Part shown: in pieces, positions 7,735-17,714 of the stretch | Position numbering within the stretch: the first letter of the stretch is position 1 | Layout: every line of letters starts with the position of its first letter | The notes under the pieces: generated by a model | What the model was told of the DNA's origin: nothing | The model's database searches: none | Seen by the model: only the letters and a program-made list of their open reading frames with translations | Made by a program: the position numbers and the translations under genes | NCBI GenBank assembly: GCA_017535665.1 | Contig: JAFXTS010000025.1 | Coordinates: forward strand, 62,001 to 126,000 | DNA: 64,000 bases | Source: Bacteroidales bacterium | GTDB lineage: Bacteria; Bacteroidota; Bacteroidia; Bacteroidales; WCHB1-69 | Reading direction: 5' to 3'

Positions 7735-8628
7735 ATGAACAACAAGAAACTCTTAGGCACCTTGTGCGGCATCGGGGCGGCCGTGTGCTACGGCACCAAC
7801 CCGTTGGGCGCACGCCTTTACGCTGAAGGGATGTCGCCGAGCAGCGTCCTCTTCTGGCGCTTCGGGCTGGCATGGCTCCTCATCGCGGCTGTGATGCTGT
7901 TTCGCAAGGAGAAACTGGGAGTCAGCAAGAAAGAGTTCGCCACCCTCAGCGCGTTGGGACTGCTGTTTCTGGCTTCGTCGCTCACCCTCTATGTCAGCTT
8001 CCAGCTGATGGACGTCGGGGTGGCCTCTACCCTACTCTTTGTCTATCCGGTACTTACGGCCGCCATCATGGCCATCTTTTTCAAGGAAAAACTCACTCTT
8101 GCCACCGTATTGGCGATTGTGCTCTCCTTTGCGGGCGTGCTGTTGCTGTACTGGACGCCCGACGGCGGACAACTGTCGGCGCTCGGTGTGGTGCTTGTGC
8201 TCATCTCGGCCCTCACCTACGCCGTCTATATCATCATCATGAACCGCGCGAAGCTGGAGATGTCGGCCTTCAAAATCAACTTTTACGTACTCATTTACTG
8301 TGCGTTGGGCAATCTGCTAATGTCATTTTGCATGGGACAGGGATTCCAAGTGCCCGCCACGGCCTCCAGTTGGTTCTACGTGGGCTGGTTGGCGGTGGTG
8401 CCCGCGATTCTCGCCTTGGTGATGATGGTGTATGCCGCCAAATACATCGGTTCCACGCCCACCGCCATCATGGGGGCACTCGAGCCCCTCACCGCCGTGC
8501 TGATCGGCATCTTCCTCTTCGGCGAGCTCTTCACCCTGCGGCTCGCCTTCGGCATCGTACTGATTTTCAGCTCGGTGATTATCATTGCATTGTATAGCAA
8601 CCGGAAGGACAGCCAGCTGGAGGCATGA
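7735..8628 (+). CDS. DMT-superfamily EamA transporter
   Basis: Ten-helix inner-membrane exporter of 297 residues, two EamA repeats: ICGAAVCYGTNPLGARL to YWTPDGGQ, and ALGVVLVLISALTYAVYIIIMNR to the C-terminus, with the conserved GALEPLTAVLIGIFLFGE box in the second repeat. Such proteins export amino acids or other small metabolites; the substrate is unknown. The last codons LEA and the stop codon lie in a degenerate copy of the 66-nt hairpin repeat (8614-8672), so the repeat has supplied the present stop. Confidence 0.88.
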   Translation: MNNKKLLGTLCGIGAAVCYGTNPLGARLYAEGMSPSSVLFWRFGLAWLLIAAVMLFRKEKLGVSKKEFATLSALGLLFLASSLTLYVSFQLMDVGVASTLLFVYPVLTAAIMAIFFKEKLTLATVLAIVLSFAGVLLLYWTPDGGQLSALGVVLVLISALTYAVYIIIMNRAKLEMSAFKINFYVLIYCALGNLLMSFCMGQGFQVPATASSWFYVGWLAVVPAILALVMMVYAAKYIGSTPTAIMGALEPLTAVLIGIFLFGELFTLRLAFGIVLIFSSVIIIALYSNRKDSQLEA

Positions 8629-8672
8629 CACGCGCCGACCGATGCAATTTACACCATTCAAGCGTAGTGTAA
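8614..8672 (+). repeat. degenerate 66-nt hairpin repeat overlapping a gene end
   Basis: GGAGGCATGACACGCGCCG and ACACCATTCAAGCG align with the 66-nt unit found near the transposase; the arms are decayed. The TGA stop of the EamA gene is the TGA after GGCA in this unit. Confidence 0.65.
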
Positions 8673-8685
8673 TTCAAAAAAATTG

Positions 8686-8693
8686 TACCTTTG
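8686..8693 (+). promoter_or_regulatory. -7 promoter of the M64 peptidase
   Basis: TACCTTTG followed by CATC, 42 bases before the start codon. Confidence 0.6.
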
Positions 8694-8735
8694 CATCGTC
8701 AAAACACAATACAACATGATTTAAAATAAATAAAA

Positions 8736-10262
8736 ATGAAAAAGCCCCTCATTTTTACAATTGCTATCGCGGTTTCAATGCTTTTGAAAGCTCAAAATAT
8801 TGATTATGAACAATATTTTGGAAACAACTCATTACGTATGGATGTCTATCAATGTGGCAATGCAGACAGTTCACATTATGTTTTTGAGCGTTTCATCTTT
8901 GAACCCTATTTCGGAGGTTCCAAGGTAAATTTAATCGACCCTTTCAATCTTGGCGAGAATCGGGTGAAAGTAATTGATGCACAAACTAATACACTTATTT
9001 ATTCAAGAGGTTACAGTACTCTGTTCCGAGAATGGCAAACGACCAATGAAGCCACAATGATGGAGCGTTGCTATGAGGAATCTGTGAGCGTACCACGGCC
9101 ACGTAACCAAGCATACATCATTATCGAAAAAAGAAATCGCAATGGTGAGTTCGAAGAGGTTTTCTCAAAACTTTATGACCCCTACGAAATTTTCAACATT
9201 TTCGAGCAACGCTATGTGTTTCCTGTTTATGATGTTATGGTCAATGGAACGCCTGAAAGCAAAGTGGATATTGTGATTCTCCCCGAAGGCTATACTGCCG
9301 AGGAGATGTCTCTGTTTCAACAACACTGCCAGAATTTGGCCAATGTGTTTACGCAGTATGAGCCTTTTGCGAGTCATATCAACGATTTCAACTTTCGTGC
9401 TGTACTTGCCCCTTCCGAAGAAAGTGGTGTTGATAACCCTTTTTACCACACTTGGGTACGTACCATTCTAAACGCCCATTTTTACACCTTTTATATTGAT
9501 CGCTATTGCACTACCCGCGACTACTTTTCGGTGAAAGATGTAGCGGCCAATGCTCCCTACGACCAAATTTTCATTTTGGTGAACACCAATCGATATGGTG
9601 GTTCAGGATTATACAATTTTTACTCAATAAGTCCAGCAAGCAATCTGTCATCTTCCTACGTTATCGTGCATGAATTCGGTCATGCTTTTGCAGGTTTGGG
9701 TGACGAATATGCAGAAACTGGCAATCCTTTGGCCTCTCTTTACAATCTGAATGTGGAGCCATGGCGGCCTAACTTAACCACTTTGGTGGATTTTGAATCA
9801 AAATGGGCTGATCTTGTTGCACCTAACACGCCCATTCCCACTCCTGATGATGAACAGTATGATAACATTGTAGGTGCTTTTGAGGGCGGTGGCTATCTGA
9901 CGACAGGCATCTATCGGCCACAAACCCATTGCATGATGCGCGATTATGCACCATTCTGCGCCGTTTGCAGTAGAGCAATTGAAGACATGATTGCCGCGCA
10001 TTCCGACAGTTTGGTGTTGTCTAATCCAGACTATTCGCTTTACGAACCATCGCTGCACGTGTACCCCAATCCCGCCTCTGATTTTGTCGATGTTTTTGTA
10101 GGAGAAGGGAATTGTCAAGCAGAAATCATTGATATGAATGGAAGAGTCGTCATGTCAGTTTCCCTTAATAACACAATTAACAGAATTGCTATCAATAACT
10201 TACCCAATGGTGCATATATTCTTCGTGTAAATGGAGAGTCCCGAAAATTTGTGAAACAATAG
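8736..10262 (+). CDS. M64 family (IgA peptidase-like) metallopeptidase with type IX secretion domain
   Basis: Secreted zinc peptidase of 508 residues. A signal peptide (MKKPLIFTIAIAVSMLLKAQ) is followed by an N-terminal beta domain, then the M64 core with KVDIVILPEGYT and the zinc motif HEFGHAFAGLGDEY (H312, E313, H316). The last about 75 residues form a type IX sorting domain, beginning LHVYPNPASDFVDV and ending NGAYILRVNGESRKFVKQ. It would be exported to the cell surface by T9SS, whose machinery is not in this window. Its role may be degradation of host or dietary protein; IgA as substrate is a family label only. It has its own promoter. Confidence 0.9.
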   Translation: MKKPLIFTIAIAVSMLLKAQNIDYEQYFGNNSLRMDVYQCGNADSSHYVFERFIFEPYFGGSKVNLIDPFNLGENRVKVIDAQTNTLIYSRGYSTLFREWQTTNEATMMERCYEESVSVPRPRNQAYIIIEKRNRNGEFEEVFSKLYDPYEIFNIFEQRYVFPVYDVMVNGTPESKVDIVILPEGYTAEEMSLFQQHCQNLANVFTQYEPFASHINDFNFRAVLAPSEESGVDNPFYHTWVRTILNAHFYTFYIDRYCTTRDYFSVKDVAANAPYDQIFILVNTNRYGGSGLYNFYSISPASNLSSSYVIVHEFGHAFAGLGDEYAETGNPLASLYNLNVEPWRPNLTTLVDFESKWADLVAPNTPIPTPDDEQYDNIVGAFEGGGYLTTGIYRPQTHCMMRDYAPFCAVCSRAIEDMIAAHSDSLVLSNPDYSLYEPSLHVYPNPASDFVDVFVGEGNCQAEIIDMNGRVVMSVSLNNTINRIAINNLPNGAYILRVNGESRKFVKQ

Positions 10263-10305
10263 ATAAACTGATGACCGAATATTTATAGTCACAAGAGAAT
10301 CATCG

Positions 10306-10313
10306 TACCTTTG
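10306..10313 (+). promoter_or_regulatory. -7 promoter of the MBL lipoprotein-menA-menG group
   Basis: TACCTTTG followed by CACC, 23 bases before the start codon. Confidence 0.6.
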
Positions 10314-10335
10314 CACCTTTCAAAATAACAAGCCA

Positions 10336-11241
10336 ATGAAAACCACTTTCCATCTACTGGCCGCCATGATGCTGTTGCTGGCCGCCTCGTGCCAGAATGG
10401 CACTCAACAAGAAACAAGCGATTCCAAAGTGACGAACAATCCGCAAAAATCCACCGTCATCATTGAAGAAAAAGATGGTGTTTCAATGCTCTGTCAGGAC
10501 GGCAAACCGCTGATTTTCGGATGGGTGGATGTGGCGAATGAGATGTCTGCCGACCTCTTCCGCGGCTCCTACAACGATAGTCTGCTCGCCGCCCTGATGC
10601 CTACGGGCGCCTCCCGCTCGGCCATCAACGCCTACATGGCGATTGACTCCACCCACAAGGTGCTCTTCGATGCCGGATTGGGTGCCGACAAAGGCGGGCA
10701 ATTGCTGGCAAACATGAAGAAAGCCGAGGTGGATCCTTCGGAAATCACCGCCGTGTGTCTTACGCACCTGCACGGCGACCATATCGGCGGTCTGCTGCTG
10801 GACGGCCGTGCGGCATTCCCCAATGCCACCCTCTACCTCTCGCAGGAGGAGTACGACGCTTGGAACGACGGCGGGACTATGGCAGCGAACAACGCCCTGT
10901 GGAAGCAGGTGATAGCGGCCTACCCAGGGCGCATCGTCACTTTCCGCGACGGCGAACAGCTCTTCGACGGCTTGGTGGTAGCGAAGTTAGCACCTGGCCA
11001 CACCCCGGGGCACACCGTGTATGAGGTGGGCGGCACCTGCCTCATCGCCGGCGACCTGCTCCACGCTCAAGACCTCCAGCTGGAGCATCCGCAGTTCTGC
11101 GCCCGCTACGATGCGGATCCCGAGCAAGCCACCGCCACCCGCATCCGCATCTTCAACGAACTGCGAAACAACGGTCAATATATGGCGGGGGCGCACTGCT
11201 ACCAACATTTCATCAACCTTAAAGAAAATGGTGAGAAATAG
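10336..11241 (+). CDS. metallo-beta-lactamase fold hydrolase, lipoprotein
   Basis: A 301-residue exported hydrolase. The signal peptide ends in a lipobox (LLAASC), so it is a lipoprotein. The zinc motif HLHGDH is at residues 144-149 in VCLTHLHGDHIGG; PGHTPGHTVYEVGG and AGDLLHAQDLQLEHP supply further ligands. The arrangement resembles AidC/AhlD-like lactonases and other glyoxalase-II-like enzymes; the substrate is not known. menA begins 31 bases after its TAG stop, so it may share a transcript with the menaquinone genes. Confidence 0.88.
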   Translation: MKTTFHLLAAMMLLLAASCQNGTQQETSDSKVTNNPQKSTVIIEEKDGVSMLCQDGKPLIFGWVDVANEMSADLFRGSYNDSLLAALMPTGASRSAINAYMAIDSTHKVLFDAGLGADKGGQLLANMKKAEVDPSEITAVCLTHLHGDHIGGLLLDGRAAFPNATLYLSQEEYDAWNDGGTMAANNALWKQVIAAYPGRIVTFRDGEQLFDGLVVAKLAPGHTPGHTVYEVGGTCLIAGDLLHAQDLQLEHPQFCARYDADPEQATATRIRIFNELRNNGQYMAGAHCYQHFINLKENGEK

Positions 11242-11272
11242 CAATGTTTTTTTTGATATAAACGAAAGAACC

Positions 11273-12172
11273 ATGACTAAACTCCCCGCCCTCATCCGCT
11301 CCATGCGGCTTCGCACCCTCCCTCTCTCGCTGGCCGGAGTGGTGTTCGGCATCCTCATCGCCGCCGGCGACGGCCCGGTGAGCGCCACCACCATCGTGTT
11401 CACGCTGCTCACCACCGTCAGTCTGCAAATCCTGTCGAACCTCTGCAACGAGCTGGGCGACTACCAGGCGGGCGTGGATGTTGACGGTCGCAACGGACCG
11501 CAATACAGTTTGCAGTCGGGCACTCTCACCGCCCGCGACCTCCGCAACGCCATCATCGCCATGGTGGTAACTTGCTGTGTAACAGGACTACTGATGGTCG
11601 GTTTCTCGTATCATTGGCAAGTGGGATGGCAGCCGATAGGCCTCCTGCTACTCGGGGCGTGCGCAATATGGGCGGCCATGCGCTACACCATCGGCAAGAA
11701 TCCTTACGGCTACAAGGGTCTCGGCGACATTTTCGTGTTTCTCTTCTTTGGCCTCGTCTCGGTGATGGGCGGCTACTTCGTGCAACGGCACACTCTGTCT
11801 CCGTGGCTGTTGCTGCCCGCCAGCGCCATCGGACTGTTCAGCATCGGCGTGCTCAATGTCAACAACATCCGCGACATGGCCTCCGACCAGGGGCTTCGCA
11901 AAACCATCCCGCTTCGTATCGGTGAACGGCCGGCGAAGATCTACCACACCCTGCTCATCACTACCGGCTGGGCACTGCTCGTCGCCTACAACCTGCTGCA
12001 GCCCTACACGCCGCTGCAATGGCTGTGCCTGCTCACCCTGCCGTTCTACATCTTCCACCTGTACGGCGTGTGGCACCGCAGCGACCGCCAACTCGACCCC
12101 ATGCTACCGCTGCTGGTCATCACCACCTTCCTGCTATCATTACTGAACGGATTTCCTATCGCATTACACTAA
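11273..12172 (+). CDS. menA: 1,4-dihydroxy-2-naphthoate polyprenyltransferase
   Basis: Inner-membrane UbiA-family prenyltransferase of 299 residues that attaches the isoprenoid tail in menaquinone synthesis. The first aspartate motif is NELGDYQAGVD (about residues 59-69) and the second NNIRDMASD; RSMRLRTLPLSLAGVV at the N-terminus is typical of MenA. About eight membrane segments are visible. I chose the ATG at 11273 because the upstream extension is the MBL gene read in another frame. menG follows 22 bases downstream, consistent with a small menaquinone operon. Confidence 0.92.
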   Translation: MTKLPALIRSMRLRTLPLSLAGVVFGILIAAGDGPVSATTIVFTLLTTVSLQILSNLCNELGDYQAGVDVDGRNGPQYSLQSGTLTARDLRNAIIAMVVTCCVTGLLMVGFSYHWQVGWQPIGLLLLGACAIWAAMRYTIGKNPYGYKGLGDIFVFLFFGLVSVMGGYFVQRHTLSPWLLLPASAIGLFSIGVLNVNNIRDMASDQGLRKTIPLRIGERPAKIYHTLLITTGWALLVAYNLLQPYTPLQWLCLLTLPFYIFHLYGVWHRSDRQLDPMLPLLVITTFLLSLLNGFPIALH

Positions 12173-12194
12173 CATCCTAATATTCTTCCCACCC

Positions 12195-12896
12195 ATGCCC
12201 ACCAACGAAACCGTCACCGAACTTTTCAACACCATCGCCCCGAAATACGACCTGATGAACCACCTGATGTCGTTTGAGCTGGACCGCCTGTGGCGGCGCA
12301 AGGCTGTACGCCGCGTTGCCAACCGGCGCGAGGCTCTGAAGGTACTGGACCTCGCCACCGGCACCGGCGACCTCGCCATCGCTATCGCCCGCCGAATGCG
12401 GAGTAACGGCACCGTTGTCGGCGTGGACCTGTCGGAAGAGATGCTCATTCAAGGACGGCTCAAGGTGGCCGATGAGGGGCTGCAGAAAAATGTGGAGCTG
12501 GTGCAAGCCAACGCCGAATCGCTGCCCTTCGACAACAACAGCTTCGACCGCGTGACCGTCGCCTTCGGAGTGCGCAACTTCGAGAACTTGGAGGGTGGTC
12601 TGCGCGAGGCATGGCGCGTGCTGAAACCGGGCGGCCGGATGGTCATCCTCGAACTCTCCTACCCCGACAACGCCCTGCTGCTGAAAGGCTACAAACTTTA
12701 CGCGCTGCACTTTTTACCCTGGTTAGGCGAAAAAATATCAGGACAGCGGGAGGCCTACACTTATCTGCCCGAGTCCATCTTGCGGTTTCCCAAACCCGAA
12801 AAATTCCTCCCCATATTAGAAAAAACGGGCTTCAGCAACTGCCAAGCCCGCTCGTTATCGTTCGGTATCTGCCGCCTCTACACGGCCGAGAAATAA
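12195..12896 (+). CDS. menG: demethylmenaquinone methyltransferase
   Basis: SAM-dependent methyltransferase of 233 residues, the usual UbiE/MenG length, catalysing the last step of menaquinone synthesis. FNTIAPKYDLMNHLMSF is the UbiE signature 1; the SAM loop VLDLATGTGDLA is at residues 50-61; DRVTVAFGVRNFEN and RVLKPGGRMVILE follow, and YTYLPESILRFP is the second signature. It stands next to menA. In a Bacteroidales without ubiquinone the menaquinone role is favoured. It ends 8 bases from the convergent receptor gene. Confidence 0.93.
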   Translation: MPTNETVTELFNTIAPKYDLMNHLMSFELDRLWRRKAVRRVANRREALKVLDLATGTGDLAIAIARRMRSNGTVVGVDLSEEMLIQGRLKVADEGLQKNVELVQANAESLPFDNNSFDRVTVAFGVRNFENLEGGLREAWRVLKPGGRMVILELSYPDNALLLKGYKLYALHFLPWLGEKISGQREAYTYLPESILRFPKPEKFLPILEKTGFSNCQARSLSFGICRLYTAEK

Positions 12897-12904
12897 GTCC
12901 CCAA

Positions 12905-15454
12905 CTACTCGCCCATATCCTCCGGATAGTCGTCGTTGTCGAGCTGTTTTTCCATACGTTTCTTATAATTATTAATCTTATAACTTATTGAAAGCGAGAT
13001 ATTAAACCTTCCACGCTCACGCACGCTGTAGGCATGGTAGCCATAATTCTCACGATAAGAATAGGTCTCGATCTTGTTACGGTACGAACTGACGAGGTTG
13101 CGGATATTGAGGCTTACCACGAGAGCTTTGTTGAGGAACGACTTCTTCACGCCGAGGTCGAGGCCATAGTTGCCCGACTGCTTGCCTTGGCCCACACCGC
13201 CAGAGCCCCAGCCCATACTACCCGTGGTGATACTGGGCGCACGATAGCGGAAATTGAGCTGCAACTGCCAATCTTTCGGCAAGTTGAAGGTCTGGTTGAG
13301 GCGCACGCGCCACGTCCAGTCGCGGGCGAGATAGTCGGCGATGTTCTCCTCGCTGTTGATAATCATGCGGTAGAAGCTGCCGCTGAGCGAGATACGCCAG
13401 AATTTCCAAAGCTGCTGCCCATATACCAGCTCGATGCCGAAGTTCTGACTGCTCTTCAGGTTGCGATAGGTGGTGAGGGTGTAGGTATGCTCCTCGCCCT
13501 CTAGCGTATCCTGCAAAATTTCAGTATAACGGCTGATAATGTTGTTGCGCTGGCGGTAATACAGCGTCGCGCTGAGCGATGACTTCTTAATGGTCATCAA
13601 ATAGCCCAGCTCCACCGAATTGACAAACTCAGGTTGCAGGTCGGGGTTGCCGCAACGGTAGTTCTGGCGATCGGAAACATTGAGGAAGGGGTTGAGCTGC
13701 CAGATGTTGGGGCGGCTCACACGGCGCGAGTAGCTCACCTGCAACGAGTGCTCCTTGGTGATGTCATAGCGGACATGTACCGTGGGGAACAGGTTGTAGT
13801 AGTTGCGTTTATGCACCTCGCCGGCCGATTTGAGGTCGGAGGTGGTATTGGCGATCTCACCGCGCAGACCTGCCTGGATTTTCAGCTTGTCCCAAAAAGA
13901 AGTGGAGTAGATGAAATAGGCGGCGTTGATCCACTCGGTAAAGACGAAGTGGTTGCTGCGGGTCGGGTCGAGGGCAACCTCCGTGGAGTCATCCCCTTGA
14001 TAAAAACGATAATCCTCACCCACAGAACGATACGACAATTTATATCCTGTCTCAATACGCCCTTTCTTGCCCACGGGCGTTACGAAATCCACCTGTGCGG
14101 AGGCATTGGTATTGAAGTCGGTGGTGGTGGAACGCTGGGTGATGTCGAGATGTTGGACGGGGAATTCAAAATCCTGGAAGGTGGAGTCGATATTGATACG
14201 GTCGTTATGGGTATAATAGATGTCGGCGGTAAGTTCCTGTCCTTTCGTCTCAAAAGTCTTTTTATAATTGATAGTACCGCTGTAATTGTTTCGTTTTCCG
14301 AGACTTCCCGAATTTTGCAGGTACTTCTCGTATGGAATATTGTATGGAATCATCATCTCATCCACCAGCACACTGTCGTCCTCAACCGACAGTTCGCTGA
14401 AGCTGGAATTACGGTTATTGTTGTAAGAGAATGTGAAACTGAGGGTATTCTTGGCATTGATGCTCCAGTCGATACCGGTGCGCAGGTTGTGGTTGTAGCC
14501 GCCGAACTTGCCGTAGTTCTCCTGGAAGAGTTGGGTGCTATCTTCGCCAAACTTGGAGCCCCGTTCGGTAGTGCCGCCGTTATAGTGGTTGTGCCCACGG
14601 AAGTCGTAACTGAAAAACAGGTTGATTTTGTCGTAGCTATAGTTGAAGTTGAGGTTGCCGCTATAGCTGCCGAGTTTGGGCTTGTTGCGGAAAAACTCCA
14701 TGCTACCGCGCAGGCTCACCATGCCGTTGAAGCCGCTCTCTTTGCGTTTCTTGAGCACCACATTCAGAATGCCGCTCTCGCCATCGGGCTCGAGGCGTGC
14801 GGAGGGGTTGGTAATCACCTCAATGCTCTGAATGAGGTTGGCGGGAATCTGGTCGAGGGTGAGGTGCGTGGGCTTGCCGTCCACGAGAATCGTTACATTC
14901 TCGCTGCCACGCAGGGTGACATTGCCGTCCATATCCACATCCACAGACGGGATCTCCTCCAGCACCTCCACGGCGGTTGCCCCTTCGGTAGTGATGCTCG
15001 ACTCCACATTGAACACCGTCTTGTCGAGGTTGTTCTCCAGCATTTCCACCTGTGCCACAATCTCCACGCCATCGATGGTGGTGGCCTCTTGTGTCATCTT
15101 AATTCTCTGAATCTTATACACCGGATTTTGCTGACTGAGGGTGAACGGCTGGGTATAGACCGTAGCGTAGCCGAAGTATTCGATTTTGAGAAAGGCCTTA
15201 CCGAAGGGGATGGCATCGATGACAAACTTACCCTCCTGATCAGTGATGGCGTAGGTGATGAGGGCCGAGTCGCCGACATTGAGCACATACACGCCGGCGT
15301 AGGCGATTGGTTTGGCGTTCATGTCGCAAACGCCGCCCACCAGCACACCCGTGGTGAGAGTCACCAGTTGGTTATAATCTGTATTTTGTGAAAAAACTAA
15401 ATTATTGAATATCAATAAAAAAGAAAATAAGAGGAGAAAACTTTTAGGGCGCAT
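12905..15454 (-). CDS. TonB-dependent outer-membrane receptor with carboxypeptidase-like N-domain
   Basis: Outer-membrane beta-barrel family protein of 849 residues. A signal peptide (residues 1-23, ending VFSQ) leads into a carboxypeptidase-regulatory-like domain (GGVCDMNAKPIAYAGVYVL to YFGYATVY), then a plug (TEGATAVEVLEEIPSVDVDMDGNVTLRGSENVTILVDG) and a long barrel of alternating strands. The end of the chain is a charged EKQLDNDDYPEDMGE tail rather than the usual terminal aromatic strand; it follows YKINNYKKR. Such receptors import siderophores, oligosaccharides or peptides. No SusD partner is next to it, so the ligand is unknown. It stands alone on the minus strand. Confidence 0.88.
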   Translation of the reverse strand: MRPKSFLLLFSFLLIFNNLVFSQNTDYNQLVTLTTGVLVGGVCDMNAKPIAYAGVYVLNVGDSALITYAITDQEGKFVIDAIPFGKAFLKIEYFGYATVYTQPFTLSQQNPVYKIQRIKMTQEATTIDGVEIVAQVEMLENNLDKTVFNVESSITTEGATAVEVLEEIPSVDVDMDGNVTLRGSENVTILVDGKPTHLTLDQIPANLIQSIEVITNPSARLEPDGESGILNVVLKKRKESGFNGMVSLRGSMEFFRNKPKLGSYSGNLNFNYSYDKINLFFSYDFRGHNHYNGGTTERGSKFGEDSTQLFQENYGKFGGYNHNLRTGIDWSINAKNTLSFTFSYNNNRNSSFSELSVEDDSVLVDEMMIPYNIPYEKYLQNSGSLGKRNNYSGTINYKKTFETKGQELTADIYYTHNDRINIDSTFQDFEFPVQHLDITQRSTTTDFNTNASAQVDFVTPVGKKGRIETGYKLSYRSVGEDYRFYQGDDSTEVALDPTRSNHFVFTEWINAAYFIYSTSFWDKLKIQAGLRGEIANTTSDLKSAGEVHKRNYYNLFPTVHVRYDITKEHSLQVSYSRRVSRPNIWQLNPFLNVSDRQNYRCGNPDLQPEFVNSVELGYLMTIKKSSLSATLYYRQRNNIISRYTEILQDTLEGEEHTYTLTTYRNLKSSQNFGIELVYGQQLWKFWRISLSGSFYRMIINSEENIADYLARDWTWRVRLNQTFNLPKDWQLQLNFRYRAPSITTGSMGWGSGGVGQGKQSGNYGLDLGVKKSFLNKALVVSLNIRNLVSSYRNKIETYSYRENYGYHAYSVRERGRFNISLSISYKINNYKKRMEKQLDNDDYPEDMGE

Positions 15455-15544
15455 CTACAATATAATTCTATATAATAAAATGGGAAGACCTAACTTTTTA
15501 TGAAAAGTTTAAATGATTCACAACAAAAATCAAAAAATTTAACG

Positions 15545-15552
15545 TACCTTTG
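15545..15552 (+). promoter_or_regulatory. -7 promoter of recA
   Basis: TACCTTTG followed by CAC, 36 bases before the start codon. No inverted repeat resembling a LexA operator was recognised nearby. Confidence 0.6.
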
Positions 15553-15587
15553 CACACTTTTTATTCACCATCTAAAACATCAAAACT

Positions 15588-16589
15588 ATGGAAAAAGAAA
15601 ATGTAAATGCAGAAAAACTCAAAGTGCTCAATTCCACGCTGGAAAAACTTGAAAAGTCATTCGGGAAAGGGGCTATCATGCGCCTGGGCGACTCCGCCAT
15701 CGAGAATGTAGAAGTCATCTCCACGGGTTCTATTGCGCTGGATGCCGCATTGGGCGTCGGCGGTTACCCGAAAGGAAGAATCATCGAGATCTTCGGTCCC
15801 GAATCCTCCGGTAAGACCACCTTGGCCATCCACGCCATCGCAGAAGCCCAGAAGATGGGTGGCATCGCCGCCTTCATCGACGCGGAACACGCCTTCGACC
15901 GCTTCTATGCCGAGAAACTGGGCGTGAACACCGCCGACCTGCTCATCGCACAGCCCGACAACGGCGAACAAGCCCTTGAGATTGCCGACAACCTCATCCG
16001 CTCCGGCGCCATCGACATCCTCGTGGTGGACTCCGTGGCCGCCCTCACCCCAAAAAGCGAAATCGAAGGCGACATGGGCGACTCAAAGATGGGTCTCCAG
16101 GCCCGACTGATGTCGCAGGCCATGCGCAAACTCACCGCCACCATCAGCAAGACCAAGTGCTGCTGCATCTTCATCAACCAGCTGCGTGAAAAAATCGGTG
16201 TGATGTTCGGCAACCCCGAGACGACCACTGGTGGTAACGCCCTCAAGTTCTATGCCTCCGTGCGTCTCGATATCCGCCGCCAGTCGCAGATCAAAGATGG
16301 CGACGTGGCATCCGGTAACCATGTGAAAGTCAAGGTGGTGAAGAACAAGGTGGCTCCGCCGTTCCGCACTGCCGAGTTCGACATCATGTTCGGTGAGGGC
16401 ATCTCCCGCATCGGCGAACTCATCGACATCGCCGTCGAAAAGAATATCATCAAGAAGTCGGGCTCCTGGTTCTCGTACAACGACAGCAAGATCGGACAGG
16501 GCCGCGACACTGTGAAACAAGTATTATCCGACAATCCGGAGCTGGCCGACGAAATCGAGGCACAGGTCCGCGAAAGCCTGAAAGCATGA
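15588..16589 (+). CDS. recA: recombinase A
   Basis: DNA strand-exchange ATPase of 333 residues for recombination repair. Walker [10 protein letters not shown] is at residues 70-78, Walker B is [10 protein letters not shown], and the DNA-binding loops include [17 protein letters not shown] and the [28 protein letters not shown] segment. The acidic C-terminal tail is short. The next gene's ATG overlaps the stop by four bases, so the TPR lipoprotein is translated from the same message. There is a clear -7 promoter upstream. Confidence 0.97.
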   Translation: MEKENVNAEKLKVLNSTLEKLEKSFGKGAIMRLGDSAIENVEVISTGSIALDAALGVGGYPKGRIIEIFGPESSGKTTLAIHAIAEAQKMGGIAAFIDAEHAFDRFYAEKLGVNTADLLIAQPDNGEQALEIADNLIRSGAIDILVVDSVAALTPKSEIEGDMGDSKMGLQARLMSQAMRKLTATISKTKCCCIFINQLREKIGVMFGNPETTTGGNALKFYASVRLDIRRQSQIKDGDVASGNHVKVKVVKNKVAPPFRTAEFDIMFGEGISRIGELIDIAVEKNIIKKSGSWFSYNDSKIGQGRDTVKQVLSDNPELADEIEAQVRESLKA

Positions 16590-17626
16590 AAAAACTGATG
16601 ATCCTCATGGCAGCAGTCACCATCGGCTGCTGCCTTTTCTCCTGCAAAAAAGGGAAAGATAGCGACGGCGAAAAGACCACCGTCGATTCACTTGCCTATT
16701 TCACCGAACAGATCAAAGCGCACCCCAAAGATGCCGTGTGGTATTACAAACGCGCCAAGTTCCAGTTCGAACACAACTTCGTGCAGGAAGCCTACGGCGA
16801 CATCCTCAAGTGCGTCAAACTCGACAATGCCAAGGCGGATTACTATGTGCTGTTTGCCGACATCGACTATGCCCGCCAGGACTTTGACGGTTCGGAGGAG
16901 CACCTGCAAAAGGCATTGCAACTCGAGCCCAAGAACAACGAGGTACGCCTCAAACTCGCGGAGCTGTTCTACTATCGTGCCAGAGCCATCCCCGCCCTGT
17001 ACGATGAGGCCTTGAAGCTTCTCGAAGAGGCCCGCACCCAACAGCCGCACAACCCCAAGGCCTACCTCATCGAGGCCATGTGCTACAAGGAGAAAGGTGA
17101 CACCACACAGTACCTGCACCGTCTGCAGATGGTCATCGATCAAGATCCGCAAGAGGTGAAAGCCCACCTTGAATTGGGCTATTTCTACCAGAAACACCTT
17201 GACCCACTGGGCATTGACCACTACCAGAACGCCCTCCACGTGGATCCTGCCAACGCCGAAATCAACTACAACCTCGGACTTTTCTACCGCGACCTCGGTC
17301 GTAGCGAGGAGGCCAAAGAGCAGTTCCAGCACCTGGTGTCGATCCTCCACTCCGGAGAGTATGTCGCCAACGCCTACTACCAGCTCGGCTACTTCGCCAT
17401 GCAGGAAGCGGATTACAAAGAGGCCGTCGCCATGTTCACCAAGGCGATCGAGACAGACCCGCAGTTTGTGGACGCTTACGCCGCACGGGGCGAAACGTAC
17501 GAAAACCTCGCCCAGTTCGACCAGGCCCGCGCCGACTATAACCGCGCCCTGCAGCTGGTGGACAATTTCGAGCCCGCCATCCAAGGACTGAACTCCATCG
17601 ACAAAAAACTGAAGGCGGGGAAATAG
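16586..17626 (+). CDS. tetratricopeptide-repeat lipoprotein
   Basis: A 346-residue protein with signal peptide and lipobox (CCLFSC), then about seven TPR units from residue 35 on, for example [36 protein letters not shown] and [22 protein letters not shown] proteins bind partner proteins; which one is unknown. The start codon overlaps the recA stop by four bases, an unusual pairing of a periplasmic protein with recA that probably reflects shared transcription only. Confidence 0.88.
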   Translation: MKKLMILMAAVTIGCCLFSCKKGKDSDGEKTTVDSLAYFTEQIKAHPKDAVWYYKRAKFQFEHNFVQEAYGDILKCVKLDNAKADYYVLFADIDYARQDFDGSEEHLQKALQLEPKNNEVRLKLAELFYYRARAIPALYDEALKLLEEARTQQPHNPKAYLIEAMCYKEKGDTTQYLHRLQMVIDQDPQEVKAHLELGYFYQKHLDPLGIDHYQNALHVDPANAEINYNLGLFYRDLGRSEEAKEQFQHLVSILHSGEYVANAYYQLGYFAMQEADYKEAVAMFTKAIETDPQFVDAYAARGETYENLAQFDQARADYNRALQLVDNFEPAIQGLNSIDKKLKAGK

Positions 17627-17706
17627 TCGGGGGGAAATTAGTGCTGTTGCGACAACACACACATCAATTATTTATGACTGTTCAGTAATAAGGTAAGTGA
17701 TTATCC

Positions 17707-17714
17707 TACCTTTG
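17707..17714 (+). promoter_or_regulatory. -7-like element with no downstream gene on its strand
   Basis: TACCTTTG followed by CGTGCC. The next rightward gene begins at 18882, while a convergent gene ends at 18038. The element reads straight into the palindrome cluster at 17714-17898, so any transcript would be non-coding and highly folded. Confidence 0.4.

Noticed and set aside
13634..15391. A 585-codon frame antisense to the outer-membrane receptor, and other long antisense frames (for example 1009-1827, 36124-37296)
   Set aside because: Compositional shadows of well-supported genes on the opposite strand.
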